Below are positions 34,640-46,416 of a stretch of DNA of 64,000 bases, one piece after another. The stretch is from Platanthera guangdongensis (taxonomy: Eukaryota; Streptophyta; Magnoliopsida; Asparagales; Orchidaceae): positions 79,546,346 through 79,610,345 of the forward strand of contig CM077157.1 in the NCBI GenBank assembly GCA_039583875.1. Reading direction: 5' to 3'. The position numbers and the translations under genes were made by a program. The notes below the pieces were generated by a model that did no database searches, was not told where the DNA came from, and saw nothing but the letters and a program-made list of their open reading frames with translations. Positions within the stretch are counted from its first letter, which is position 1. Each line of letters starts with the position of its first letter.

Positions 34640-35176
34640 AACGGGGTCCTCTTGAGCATATTTGGGGGGAATATGATATGCATTTGTTTTACCCTTCTAA
34701 CTTTACCTTGAGATCTCCTCAGATCCCATGCCAGTTCCTCTAAATAGCAAGCAGCCAAAACAAAAACAACAGGCACATTTTAAAAGATATTTATCAAGAA
34801 CATGAATTTCATATAATTTCTGCACAATACTATTTACCTATACAACCAATGATGCAATCATCCAAACACAGTTATTTTGAAATACTCTAATTTATGCAAT
34901 CATCCGACTGTTCCATTTTGCAATCATCCAAACCAATGATGCAATCATCCAAACTCAGTTATTTTGGAATTATAATTTATACAAGTTTATATTTTTCTGT
35001 GGTGAAACAATTATGCCAGGAAAAAAAATACTCTAACAAAAGAAATGGAACAGTCGGTCTGGGCCAATGCAAGTTTTACCCGAGAGAAGGGCCTCTGATC
35101 TGTACAAAGCTTCCAACGGCCGCGAAATAAACACTGGCCTCCAATTTGTCAAACGGCGCAAAAATAGTAAGCAGTC
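34640..35176 (-). other. 3' flank of the HAD gene, probable untranslated region
   Basis: This follows the stop codon of the HAD exon. The first 150 bp or so downstream are still moderately GC-rich, then AT-rich DNA follows with direct repeats of ATGCAATCATCCAAAC (about 34850-34965). A poly(A) signal cannot be placed with certainty. Confidence 0.4.
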
Positions 35177-35345
35177 TCAAAAGATTGTATCGGTGGTGAG
35201 CTTTCTTCTGGAGGGCAACTTCTCAATGATTTGCTTCCGCAAATCCATAAAACTCGAGCCCTTGTGCGCGAACAATCTTCTCAAATTGATGACTGAAAGT
35301 TCATTGTAGCTTGCCACAGCTAGATCAGCTTGCTGCAGTTCATAC
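35177..35345 (-). CDS. HAD-superfamily hydrolase, last coding exon
   Basis: Read on the minus strand, the exon begins after a GCAACAG acceptor at 35346-35347 and runs to a TGA at 35177-35179. It codes for 56 residues (YELQQADLAVAS at the start, RRKLTTDTIF at the end). This fits the C-terminus of a plant HAD-like hydrolase of the CbbY/phosphatase type. The phase matches the donor of the exon at 57690: splicing completes an Ala codon and continues in frame as HPA-YEL. There are no stops or frameshifts, unlike every retroelement around it. Substrate and compartment cannot be told from these two exons. I recall a small plant family with this tail, but exact orthology is not certain. Confidence 0.82.
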
Positions 35346-35908
35346 CTGTTGCACAATGAAGATCAAAATATCCGCACAGTAATCCTCGATGATAATGCGA
35401 GATATGTAATGTCATGCTGTGTGCCTATATTCTCAATACAACCTATCACGTGTACACTCTTCAACCAAGAGGTGAAATAAATGAATAAATGATTAAAAGA
35501 TCCAGCGGAGGTTATCTAATCTAAATAAGGACACTACTGGAGATGAGAAATATCATCAGATATGCATCAGCCAAGCTCCAACATAAAAAGGTGAAATAAC
35601 GGAATATCTAAAAATCGCACCCTCGGTCTATATCAGTACATACAAATGTTAGATTATTGTCTCGCTACGAGAAAGCCTTGATATAATGTTGTATACGTCT
35701 AAAATACTTGACTCATTTCTCGATTCAAGAAAAATTAGTCACTAACAACCCTCCCCAACGTAGCAAGTAATGTTTGTGAACTAATATAGAGGATTTAAAT
35801 ATTATCTGCTACCTCTCATCTGTTCTTTCGCCAGCATTTTGTATAGCATTGAATATACAGATTCTTCCAGTATTTCCATTTGAAAAAAAAAACATGTGGA
35901 AGAACAAA
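35346..35908. other. Intron sequence without recognisable feature
   Basis: AT-rich DNA between the HAD exon and the fold-back MITE. No gene or repeat end is seen. Confidence 0.5.
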
Positions 35909-36207
35909 GGCTCCGCTTGGCATGGTCTTTTTGCTCCGGTGAGTTTGGACCAACATGCCACCGTCATAGAATATACGTTTGAAATGGCAACGGTTATGAG
36001 CGCCACAGGAATGGAGTTCCTAAGATGAGGTCGGGTGTTCACGAACAATGCTTTATAACCACCGCGTTCAGGACCGCCAACGCCATGTCAAACGGATCCT
36101 AAGGACTTGTTACGCACGGTGGTAGCGGTTGACCGCCCGACCTCATCTAAGAAACTCCATTGTTTTGTGTTCAAAACAAAACTTTTCCCTTGGTGGCAGT
36201 AACCATT

Positions 36208-38026
36208 TGTTGAAATTTGTGAAGTGGAAGTGGGTGATGGACAGGCCGGGCGGTCTAAGCGGCCTGTGCGGACTGAGTCCGCGGCCTGGGCGGACTCCTG
36301 GTGCGGCCTGGTGACCTTGGCTGGCTTGGCTGTTGAAAAGCAGCTTGTGCGGCCTGAGCGGTCTGAGTCCGCGGCCTGAGCGGACTGCGGGTTGCGGCCG
36401 GGTGTTGGCTGTCTTGTTGGTTTGGCTATTGAGGAGCGGCCTGTGCGGCCTGGTATGCGGTTTGATCGGTCTGTTGTGCGGCTTGGTTGTCCTATGGCCA
36501 AGGATGTCGGGCCTGGCGAAACGGACTGAGCGGACTGCGGTTTGCGGGCTGTAGGCAGTGCTCTGTTCAGCGGCCTTGTGTGTTGCAAGCTTGTGTTACC
36601 GGCGGATTGGGTGCTCTATCCGCGAGAGGCTTGCGGTCTGGCGAGTCCGCGGTGTCCGCTGTGGCGGACTGGCCTTGGAGTTTGACTGTGGCCCTTGCCG
36701 AGCTCTGGTGGTACAACAGGTATTGGCTGCTGTGGAGGACTGCGCGGACTGGTCTCGGAGTCCGGCAGTTGGCCGTTTGTTGGGCAGCTGTGCGAGTAGT
36801 TTTTGGTGATCTGCTTACCTTGGTGGAATTGGCGATCTGCGTACCTTGGTGGTAATGGCAAGCTGCTCACCTTAGTGGAATTGGCGATCTGCTTTGGATA
36901 TTGGCGGACTGGGCCTTGTCCGCTGAGCTCGCGCTAGGCCTTTGGTGTTTTACTGGACTTGGTCACATTCTGTGACAAGTCCAGTGTGTCTGCAGTATTC
37001 GCCAAGTCCGCTGTTGACCGGGCAGACTGCCTTTGGTCGTGGACTTGTGGCGGATGGAGGCTTTGCTCCTGTGCTGAGCGGACTTCCTCTTGTTTATGCG
37101 GACTGTCACTGAAGGAGTTGTGGCTGTCCATGTGATGATGTGTGCGGACTGTGCGGACTGTACCTTGTCCGCATAGTGTGGCGGTCTGGTTCAAGGCCGC
37201 CTGGTAATGAACATCGATGTCTTGCTTCTTGCGGTTTTCTTGAAATCCGGCTAAGTCTTTGCGGACTCAGCGGACAGAGGTTTTGCTAGTGCGCGGGCTG
37301 GGATGCTGTTTCCATCCACTAGGGTGGTGACTACACTCCTCACCTCGCCTATAAATAGACCCCCCCCAGCACGTCTACAGTAACGGAGTGAACAGTAAGT
37401 TGGGCTTGTGCAAGTGTTGCGGTCTGCGGTTTTCTGTCCGCGCGGGTTGAGTAGTGTTGACGGTTTGCTGTGTGCAAGTCGCGCGGCTAGCTTCAAGGAG
37501 CCAGGAGTTGGGCATTGGAGTGTGCGGTCTCTGCGGTCTCAGCTGGTCGCTTCTGCGGCTTGTCAGTTTTCTGTTTCAGCTTGTTCAAGTTCCAATAACC
37601 TGTCCGTCGGTCTCAGGCGGGTAGGCGGTCTGTTCCTCAGTTCAGCAGGCAGCGAATAACGGTGTGTCCGCTTGACCTCGCGGTCTCGGAGGTCTCCGTG
37701 TGTTATTCGGCTTGTAGCAGTTGCAGCTCGGGCGGCTTGGGCGACCTTGGCGGACTAGGCGGTCTCGGTGGTCTCCAGTGCTGTCCGCCCGGCTTGTTTT
37801 GTTCTTTCTGTTTGTAGCTTGTGTACTAGCGAAATCATGTCTCGCTACGTATACCTCGCCTTGTAAAGAAGTGTGAATGAATATAAGACCTGCTTGTTCT
37901 TCCATTTGTGGTTGGTGTTAAACTTGCTCCTTGTGCTTCCACATGATCAAAGTGTGAACTGGGTAGTTCTGAGAATATTAATTTGGCTTTAGGCTACCTT
38001 GCTGACCGCTTGCAGAAAATTCAACA
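36208..38026 (+). repeat. 5' LTR of the copia element
   Basis: The 1819 bp repeat starts TGTTGAAATTTG and ends AAATTCAACA. The U3 part is packed with GCGGACT / AGTCCGC / GCGGTCT motifs in both orientations (36240-37280). A TATA box (TATAAATA, 37350-37357) is followed by a run of C. The R-U5 part again has GCGGTCTC motifs. Confidence 0.93.
37350..37357 (+). promoter_or_regulatory. TATA box of the copia LTR
   Basis: TATAAATA within CACCTCGCCTATAAATAGAC, repeated in the 3' LTR at 43352-43359 and in the diverged fragment at 22616-22623. Confidence 0.75.
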
Positions 38027-38044
38027 TGGCATCAGAGGCAGGTT
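38027..38044 (+). other. Primer binding site of the copia element
   Basis: TGGCATCAGAGGCAGGTT directly follows the 5' LTR and resembles the initiator tRNA-Met complement. Confidence 0.8.
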
Positions 38045-38153
38045 CAGTTGCTTGAGCGGTGTTCAACCAGTGTTGTTGCTCTGTGCTTGAGTGGTGATCA
38101 ACCTGTGTTGGTGCTCTGGGCTTCTGGAAGTTTGCTTACCAACAGTTGTTGCA

Positions 38154-38903
38154 ATGGAAGTGAGCTACACAAGAGGTCTTGGCATTGAACTCTTAACGTC
38201 GAATAATTTCAAGAAGTGGAAGTTGTGCATGAATAGTTACCTTCTTGGTGAGGAGCTATGGGAGGTCGTCGGTGGTGACGATAGACAGGAAGTGACTGCT
38301 GCATTTGGTACTGCTGAGCAGGTGAGGCTCTGGAGAAAAATAAATGCTAAGGCGGAGTTTGTTCTCAAGAGGGTCGTGTCACCAGAACTGTTTGATCACA
38401 TCATTGGATGTGAGTCTGCTGCTGACATTTGGACAACCATTGATGAGTTGTTCAATAGCAAGAATGTGGCGAGAACAACTCAAGGATACTTGACCATCTC
38501 AAAGTTCTTTCTGAAGATGAAGAGCTTGTGTGCGGAGCTGTCAGCGCTTGATCCGGATGAGCCTATCTCTGAGGCTAAGATGAAAAGACACATAATCCGC
38601 GGCTTGCGAAAGGAGTATGTTGTCTTTGTGACATCTGTTCAAGGCTGGGCTACTCAGCCATCTCTGCTGGAGCTTGAGAACGTGCTTGCTTCGCCGGAGA
38701 GTTTAGCAAGGCAGATGGCTGGAGTCACAGTCACTGAGGAAGGCAGTGAAGCTCTCTTCTCAGGCAAGAAGAAGAAAGGATGGGAAGGGAAGAAGAAGAA
38801 GACCGTTGGTGAGAATGAGCCTTCAACTTCTTATCAGTCAGAGAGGAGCGCTGCTCCTAAGAAGGATTGGAAGAAGAACCTGAAGTGCTACAGGTGTCAT
38901 TAG
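38154..38903 (+). pseudogene. gag of the copia element
   Basis: The preferred start is the Met at 38154 (MEVSYTRG), because the upstream codons are not gag-like. The UBN2-type capsid core is seen (FKKWKLCMNSYLLGEELWEVV, IIGCESAADIWTTI, HIIRGLRKEYVVF). A Lys-rich linker follows. A TAG at 38901-38903 stops the frame in the middle of the CCHC knuckle (CYRCH, stop, RGHFKRDC), where a Gln codon CAG is expected. Confidence 0.87.
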
Positions 38904-39994
38904 CGGGGACACTTCAAGCGTGACTGCAAGGTCAAACAACAACCTGGGCATGTTGCAGGCAAGGAGGAAGCTTGCTCTAAGAGCGAGGAAGCTGGATGGG
39001 GCGGAGCCTTCATGACGGGCACTTGTGTCCGTGACTTGTCCGCTGTCGACTTCAACGATGATTGGATCGTGGACTCTGGGTGTGGACATCACCTCACCGG
39101 AGACAAGTCGAAGTTCTCTTCTCTGCAAGCCTACTCAGGTAATGAAGCTATTATAACTGCTGATAATACTGTTTATGCAGTAGAGAAAGAGGAGGTTGTG
39201 TCTTTGGGTAGTGATAAGGGGCCACTCACGTTAAGGAGTGTGTATCACGTACCGGGCATGAAGAAGAACCTCTTTTCTGTGACCAATGCGGTCGACGCGG
39301 TTATCACGTTCTGTTTGGGCCAACAGAAGTGAAGTTCCTTCGCAACGTATCAGCGGTTAAGGCTGAGGTTGCTCATGTTGGGAGGAGAGTGAAAAACTTG
39401 TTTGTTCTTGCAACTAACTCTTATGTTGATCGGATGAGAGCAAACGATAGCGCTGCTATTTGGCATGAAAGGCTGGGGCGTGTAGGAATGGATAAGCTGA
39501 AGGCTATGGCTAACAGAAGCCTTGTAAGAGGCTTGCCTAAGCTATCTTCATTTGGCGACGGTGACGTTTGCGCGGGATGTCAGTACGGCAAAGCTCATCG
39601 CCTTCCGTTTGATAAATCACAAACGAGGAGCAAGAAACCATTGGAGTGCATCCATGGAGACTTGATGGGGCCAACCGTCACTGCAAGCCTTGGTGGGAGC
39701 AGATACATGCTTGTGCTGATTGATGACTACTCAAGATACACTTGGGTATATTTCTTGAAGGAGAAGTCTGAAGCCTTCCGTTTGTTTGTGGAGTTCAAGG
39801 AGTTGGTGGAGGGCCGACTTGGCCTGCGGATCAAGAAGCTTAGAACAGATAATGGTGGTGAGTTTGTCTCCTCCGAGTTTTCTAACTTCTACAGGAAGCA
39901 TGGGATCCACAGAGAGCTTACTTGTGCTTACACTCCACAACAAAATGGAGTACCAGAGCGGAAGATCCGTCATCTGACGGAGACTTGCAAATAA
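38904..39994 (+). pseudogene. Protease and integrase core of the copia element
   Basis: Protease is read from IVDSGCGHHLTGD in the gag frame. A frameshift near 39297 changes the frame. The next part has IWHERLGRVGMDKL, the CAGCQYGKAHRLPF zinc-binding block, and the integrase core with Asp in IHGDLMGP, Asp in RTDNGGEF and Glu in NGVPERK. A TAA at 39992-39994 ends it. Confidence 0.88.
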
Positions 39995-42202
39995 TGGCTT
40001 CATGCGAAAGACATTCCAAGGTCCTTCTGGGCGGAGGGGATGTCTTGTGCTTCTTACGTCATCAATCGGATTCCGCTTAGCCCGATCAACATGAAGACTC
40101 CTTTTGAGCTGTTGCTGAAGGAGAAGCCTAGTTTGGAACACCTCTGGGTGTTCGGATCAACTTGTTATGTGCATGTCCCGGATGCTTCAAGGACCAAGCT
40201 GGATGCAAAGGCAAGGAATCTTGTCTTTGTTGGCTACGATGAGCGGAAGAAGGGATGTAAATGCATGGATCCTGCGACAAAGAAGTTTGTTGTGTCAAGA
40301 GATGTAGTTTTTGACGAACTGACGTCGTATGGAGGTGGCTCGGTTGAGCTAACTGGAAGCAAGGTTGATGAAGGACAGAAGGTGGCTGCTGAAGGTCTGG
40401 AAGAGGAGCTTGCTGTTTCACCAGCAGCTTCTGTTGCTTCAAGTTCTGGTGCTGAGACTTCTGGCTCAGGAAGCAGGGGGAGCATTGCTCAAAGCTTGCC
40501 TGAAGGTGGTGTTGAGCCTGAAGAAGCAACAGAGGTAGTGAGCAAGGAACAACCTCTTCGGAAATCAAAAAGGGTTGTGAAGCCACCTGCTCGGTACTGT
40601 GATGGGAATGCAGTGAGCTTTGTCTCCTGCTTCTTTGCATGTCCTCTGGATGAGCGAGAGCCTGTAAACTTCAATGAGGCCACTAGAGTCAAGGAGTGGG
40701 ATGATGTCATGAAGGAAGAGATTGCTGCTCTCAAGAAGAACGAAACCTGGGACCTTGTGCCCAAGGTTGATGACATTACTCCAGTGACTTGCAAGTGGGT
40801 GTATAAGTTGAAGAAGAAGCCTGATGGGAGCATTGATAGGTTCAAAGCTCGTCTGTTTGCTCGAGGATTCTCACAGCAGTATGGAGAAGACTATGAGGAG
40901 ACATTTAGTCTGGTTGCAAAGATGACTTCAGTTAGAGTGGTGATCACCTTGGCTGCTAGCAAGGGATGGAGGATGTGGAAGCTTGATGTGAAGAATGTTT
41001 TTCTTTACGGAGAGATTGACAAGGACATTTTCATGGATCAGCCACTTGGATTTGTTTCTGAAGATCATCCGGACTATGTCTGCAAGCCAAGGAAGGCTCT
41101 CTATGGGTTGAAGCAAGCTCCTAAAGCTTGATATTGGAAGATATCAGAGTATTTGCAATTCTGCGGTTATCTTGCTTCTAACTCGGATTCTAGCTTGTTC
41201 GTCAAGAAGAAGGGGGAGCTTCAAGTCTTGGTCCTGCTGTATGTAGATGATATGATCACAGGGAATTTGGAGGAGGAAGTAGCAAGGCTCAGGGCTGAGC
41301 TTACTATACGCTTCGAGATGAAAGACTTGAGAGAGCTTCATCACTTTCTCGGTCTTGAAGTGGAGAGGAAGGAGTGCGGGATTCTCATTTGCCAGAAGGG
41401 ATATGCGGATAGCATTGTAAGTCGATTCGGCATGGGCGAAGAGAAGTGTTGCTCTACTCCACTGGAACATGGGCTGAAGCTTCGACGAGATGAAGGAAGG
41501 ATTCTTCCTGATCCCTTGGTGTTCAGGGCTCTTGTAGGGAGTTTGATCTACCTGACGATTACTAAGCCAGACATTGCTTATGCTGTTGGCCGAGTAAGTC
41601 GGTTTATGGCTGAACCAAGAAAGTCTCATCTGGTAGCGGCGAAGAACATCCTGAAGTATGTCAAGACAACTTCTGATATGAGACTCCTCTATAGTAGAGA
41701 TGCGGACTTTGCTTTGCTTCGATACACGGATGCTGACTATGGTGGTGACTCGGATGATCGGAGATCAACTTCGGGTTATGTTTTCACTTGTGGTTCAGCT
41801 TGTATTTCGTGGTGTAGCAAGAAGCAGGATTCTGTGTCCGTGTCTACTACGGAAGCTGAGTATAAGGCTTCGGCCTTGGCTGCTCGGGAAGTCATCTGGT
41901 TGCGGAGGCTTGTAGAGGATGTTCATGAAGAAGTGCAATGGCCTACTTTACTCCGGGGTGACAATGAGAGTGCTCTCAAACTGTTAAACAATCCAGTGTG
42001 TCACGCAAGGACCAAGCATATTGAGATCGAGCACCACTTCATAAGGGAGAGGGTGTTGGAGGGATCTCTTCTACTCGGGCATGTTCGGAGTGAAGATAAT
42101 CTTGCTGACAATTTCACGAAGCCGCTGTCGAAGGGGCCTTTTCAGCAGTTACGTACATTGCTGTGCTTAATCACCACTTCTCACTTCAAAGGGGAGTGTT
42201 GA
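39995..42202 (+). pseudogene. Integrase end, reverse transcriptase and RNase H of the copia element
   Basis: In the same frame as the integrase core. FWAEGMSCASYVINR and VFGSTCYVHVPD end the integrase. Reverse transcriptase follows with [36 protein letters not shown], a TGA at 41129-41131 where Trp is expected, and then the catalytic LYVDDMITG. RNase H follows with YTDADYGGD, DRRSTSGYVF, STTEAEYKA and ARTKHIEIEHHFIRE. The stop at 42200-42202 lies just inside the 3' LTR. Confidence 0.88.
42188..42196 (+). other. Polypurine tract of the copia element
   Basis: AAAGGGGAG lies directly before the 3' LTR start at 42197. It overlaps the last codons of the RNase H frame. Confidence 0.8.
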
Positions 42203-44028
42203 AATTTGTGAAGTGGAAGTGGGTGATGGACAGGTCGGGCGGTCTAAGCGGCCTGTGCGGACTGAGTACGCGGCCTAGGCGGACTCCTGGTGCGGCCTGG
42301 TGACCTTGGCTGGCTTGGCTGTTGAAAAGCAGCTTGTGCGACCTGAGCGGTCTGAGTCCGCGGCCTGAGCGGACTGCGGGTTGCGGCCTGAGCGGACTGC
42401 GGGTTGCGGCCTGGGTGTTGGCTTGGCTGTTGAGGAGCGGCCTGTGCGGCCTGGTATGCGGTTTGATCGGTCTGTTGTGCGGCTTGGTTGGCCTATGGCC
42501 AAGGATGTCGGGTCTGGCGAAACGGACTGAGCGGACTGCGATTTGCGGGCTGTAGGCAGTGCTCTGTTCAGCGGTCTTATGTGTTGCAAGCATGTGTTAC
42601 CGGCGGATTGGGTGCTCTATCAGCGGGAGGCTTGCGGACTAGCGAGTCCGCGGTGTCCGCTGTGGCGGACTGGCCTTGGAGTTTGGCTGTGGCCCTTGCC
42701 GAGCTCTGGTGGTACAGCAGGTATTGGCTGCTGTGGAAGACTGCGCGGACTGGTGTCGGAGTCCGACAGTTGGTCGTTTGTTGGGCAGTTGTGCGAGTAG
42801 TTTTTGGAGATCTGCTTACCTTGGTGGAATGGGCGATCTGCGTACCTTGGTGGTATTGGCGAGCAGCTCACCTTGGTGGAATTGACGATCTGCTTTGGAT
42901 ATTGACGGACTGGGCCTTGTCCGCTGAGCTCGCGCAAGGCCTTTGGTGTTTTACTGGACTTGGTCACACTCTGTGACAAGTCCAGTGTGTACGCAGTATT
43001 CGCCAAGTCCGTTGTTGACCGGGCGGACTGCCTTTGGTCGTGGACTTGTGGCGGATGGAGGCTTTGCTCCTGTGCTGAGCGGACTGCCTCTTGTTTATGC
43101 GGACTGTCACTGAAGGAGTTGTGGCTGTCCATGTGAAGATGTGTGTGGACTGTGCGGACTGTACCTTGTCCGCATAATGTGGGCGGTCTGGTTCAAGGCC
43201 TCCTGGTAGTGAATATCGATGTCTTGCTTCTGGCGGTTTTCTTGAAATCCGGCTAAGTCTTTGCGGACTCAGCGGACGGAGGCTTTGCTAGTGCGCGGGC
43301 TGGGGTGGTGTTTCTATCCACTAGGGTGGTGACCACACTCCTCACCTCGCCTATAAATAGACCCCCCCCGGCACGTCTACAGTAACGGAGTGAACAGTAA
43401 GTTGGGCTTGGGCAAGTGTTGCGGTCTGCGGTTTTCTGTCCGCGCGGGTTGAGTAGTGCTGACGGTTTGCTGTGTGCAGGTCGCGCGGCTAGCTTTAAGG
43501 AGCCAGGAGTTGGGCATTGAAGTGTGCGGTCTCTGCGGTCTCAGCTGGTCGCTTCTGCGGCTTGTCAGTTTTCTGCTTCAGCTTGTTCAAGTTCCAATAA
43601 CCTGTCCGCCGGTCTCAGGCGGGTAGGCGGTATGTTCCTCAGTTCGGCATGCAGCGAATAACGGTGTGTCCGCTTGACCTCGCGGTCTCGGCGGACTCCG
43701 TGTGCTATTCGGCTTGTAGCAGTTGCAGCTCGGGCGGCTTGGGCGACCTTGGCGGACTAGGCGGTCTCGGCGGTCTCCAGTGTTGTCCGCCCGGCTTGTT
43801 TTGTTCTTTTTGTTTGTAGCTTGTGTACTAGCGAAATCATGTCTCGCTACGTATACCTCGTCTTGTAAAGAAGTGTGAATGAATATAAGACATGCTTGTT
43901 CTTTCATTTGTGGTTGGTGTTAAACTTGCTCCTTGGGCTTCCGCATGATAAAAGTGTGAACTGGGTAGTTCTGAGAATATTAATTTGGCTTTAGGCTACC
44001 TTTCTGACCGTTTTGAGAAAATTCAACA
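42197..44028 (+). repeat. 3' LTR of the copia element
   Basis: The 1832 bp repeat is almost the same as the 5' LTR. One difference is a tandem copy of a 23-24 bp unit (CTGAGCGGACTGCGGGTTGCGGC, about 42365-42412) with a nearby short deletion, so motif number changes between sister LTRs. Confidence 0.93.
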
Positions 44029-44252
44029 CCATTGTCATGCGAAAAATACATTCTATAATGGAGTTTTTGTCCAAACTCACTGAAGGAAAAACACTGCGCC
44101 CAACAGAGCTTATATCCATTTGATTGGTCTTTTCTTCCCCTAGACATCTACATTGCAACAAGGGAGATACAACCACACAGAAGGAATACAAGATTAACAG
44201 AAGAACAAGAAAGTAAGAACAACCAAAACATAAGAAGATATTAGAATACTCA

Positions 44253-46049
44253 TGAAAGAATTGGTTTCAAGATATCCTAAACACCTAGAGTGGGGGTGAA
44301 TAGGTTCAATTCTTTTTCCTTAAGGCAGATAATCTTTTTACTGTTAGATCACAGATTATTCAGCAATTAACACAGCACAGTTCACAACACAGATTAAACA
44401 ACACAGCAACACAGAAGACACACAGTTTTATAGTGGTTCCCCAAGTGATGAGTACATTCACTTTCCCGCTTCGTCTATCTAGCAGTGTACTATATTCGGC
44501 CTAACTCCCCTCTTTCTTCTCAGATCCGCAGATCTTACAACTCAGAACATTGAAAGGTCCCTACAGCTCAGACTTCAGCAGTCCTAAAACTCAGATCCTT
44601 CCAGAGAATCCTACCTCAGAGTGAGTCCACACTCCTACAACTCAGGCAATTAAGCCCTACCTCAGCCTCTTCCACAAGGCCTACAACTCAGGCACTCAAG
44701 CCCTACCTCAGCCTTTTCTCAGGCCTACAACTCAGCGAACTTAATCTCCTACCTCAGGCACTAAGCCCTACCTCAGCCTTTTCCCAGGCCTACAACTCAG
44801 AGAACGTAATCTCCTACCTCAGGCCCTCAGCTCTACCTCAACCTTTATAATTTTAGGCTTACAACTCAGAGGGATAACCCTCCTACACTCAGATCTGTAA
44901 AAGATCCTACAGAAAAATTGATAATAAAAAAAGTAATTCCTTCACCCAAGTAGAGAGAGAACGGGTAGAAGGTTTCTTGGTCAGTTCTTGATAGATCTGA
45001 CAACTTAAGAATCAACCTGTTTTAGCTTCTTCAAATCTTCTTGAATCTGAACAAAGTAAGGTTGATCTTCTTGAAGTTGGAGATGATCCTCAATTCAGCT
45101 TCTTCTAATAAGATGTGGTTCTGATTTCTTCTTGCAGACTGTTCAGGATCTGCCCTTGTTGATTTCTGGATGAAGCCTTCTCTTCTTCTTCTTCTTATTT
45201 CTTCATTCCTCAGCATTATCTATCTGATGATAGAACATGTCTTTATATAGGCTCCATCCGAGGTTACCGGCTGATCCGGTTCCTAACGGCCTTCTGATAG
45301 CTCTGACAGTTACAACAGCATTGTCAGTTATGACAGCTGTCAAGTCTCCAGAAACTTCATTGTACTTTGAATCAGCAGCAAAGTGTCGAGACAATTCTTC
45401 AAATGTGTCGACACAAATAGACCATGTGTCGACACAACTTTTGATGATGTCGACACAACTTTCACAATGTCGACACAGCTTCTCTTTAACTTCTTGACAC
45501 AACTTCAGTAGAATGTGTCGACACAAGTCCTGTGTGTCGACACAATAACTCCTTGTCTCGACAAAGTTGGTGTCGACAGAATTCTGGAGTGTGTCGACAC
45601 AAGTCCTGCGTGTCGATACAGTTGTTGTCGACAGAATTCTGGAATGTGTCGATACAAATCCTGTGTGTCGACACAGTTATTGTCGACAGATTTTCTGTGT
45701 CGACACAAGTCCTGTGTGTCGACACAATCTGGCTCCTGGTGTCGACACAGCTCTTCCCAAGTGTCGACCCAGTTGTTGTCGACAGATTTTCCTTGTGTCG
45801 ACACAAGTTCTGTGTGTCGACACAATCTGGCTCCTGGTGTCGACACAACCTTTCCCAAGTGTCGACACAATTCTTCTCAAGTGTCGACACAGCTTTTGTC
45901 AAGTGTCGATAAATGTACTTAGAAACTTTTTTTACATTTCTTTAACCTGCACATGAAACTCAAAACAACATCAAATACACCTTGATGAATATCATTGAGT
46001 TAGCTGAGGCTTCTCCAAATCTGGTACACATTTTCCAATGTACCCAACA
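44253..46049 (-). mobile_element. Solo LTR of the element B family
   Basis: The 1797 bp segment reads on the minus strand TGTTGGGTACATTGG...TTTCA, like the LTRs of element B, and is bounded by a perfect duplication ACTCA (44248-44252 and 46050-46054). It has the tail near 44285 (a run of five G on the plus strand), a TATA box at 45242-45249 (minus), and a TGTGTCGACACA array at 45380-45910. Overlapping open frames on both strands in the array are repeat shadows. It lies inside the left terminal repeat of the pararetrovirus. Confidence 0.95.
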
Positions 46050-46416
46050 ACTCAAACAACACTCAAATTATATTGCTTAGAAATATTGTACATGACAGAG
46101 ATGCCCCAAACCATTACAATGAACCCTTATATATACTAGTCCTGGAGGGATAACTTACAGCACACATTATCTTCAAGGATAAAATTTCTTTCTTACAATA
46201 CAAGCAATTCATTTCTTAACTTCTACGACACGCCAGAATAACTTTATATCTTATCCTAAGGGATAAGATTCCTGGACTTATATGACACTCAATATATAAT
46301 ATATCTTATCTAAACAAATAAGATTTCTTCTACTTTACACATCACAATTACACATCACATTATTACATATATTCTTTTCTTCCCTTAGAAATAACAAAAA
46401 ATCTTTTATCTTTTCC

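Larger units (their letters stand above)
36208..44028 (+). mobile_element. Full-length Ty1/copia retrotransposon
   Basis: A 7821 bp element with LTRs 36208-38026 and 42197-44028, bounded by a perfect duplication CCATT (36203-36207 and 44029-44033). It contains a tRNA-Met type primer site, gag, protease, integrase, reverse transcriptase, RNase H and a polypurine tract, in copia order. Three in-frame stops and one frameshift break the polyprotein. The near-identity of the LTRs argues for recent insertion. The clade is not certain; Tork-like is possible. Confidence 0.95.
35909..44110. mobile_element. Fold-back MITE split by a copia insertion
   Basis: The left arm starts GGCTCCGCTTGGCATGG at 35909, and the right arm ends near 44110 with the complement of AAGCTCTGTTGGGCGCAG. 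The arms pair over more than 100 bp (for example GTGAGTTTGGAC with GTCCAAACTCAC, and 36010-36036 with 36133-36160). The copia element at 36208-44028 sits inside the right arm. Without it and one CCATT the MITE would be about 376 bp. Its duplication is not resolved. Confidence 0.65.

Noticed and set aside
34311..34640. A Cys/His-rich open frame that could pass for a zinc-binding protein
   Set aside because: The periodic Cys and His come from a 24 bp minisatellite; the opposite strand is open as well.
36088..37905. Many Arg/Ser/Ala-rich open frames
   Set aside because: They lie in the copia 5' LTR and recur in the 3' LTR (42186-43907), so they are repeat sequence.
45486..45956. Six overlapping open frames on both strands reading as repeats of Val-Asp-Thr and Cys-Arg-His
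   Set aside because: They are shadows of the GTGTCGACAC array in a solo LTR, which is open in many frames.
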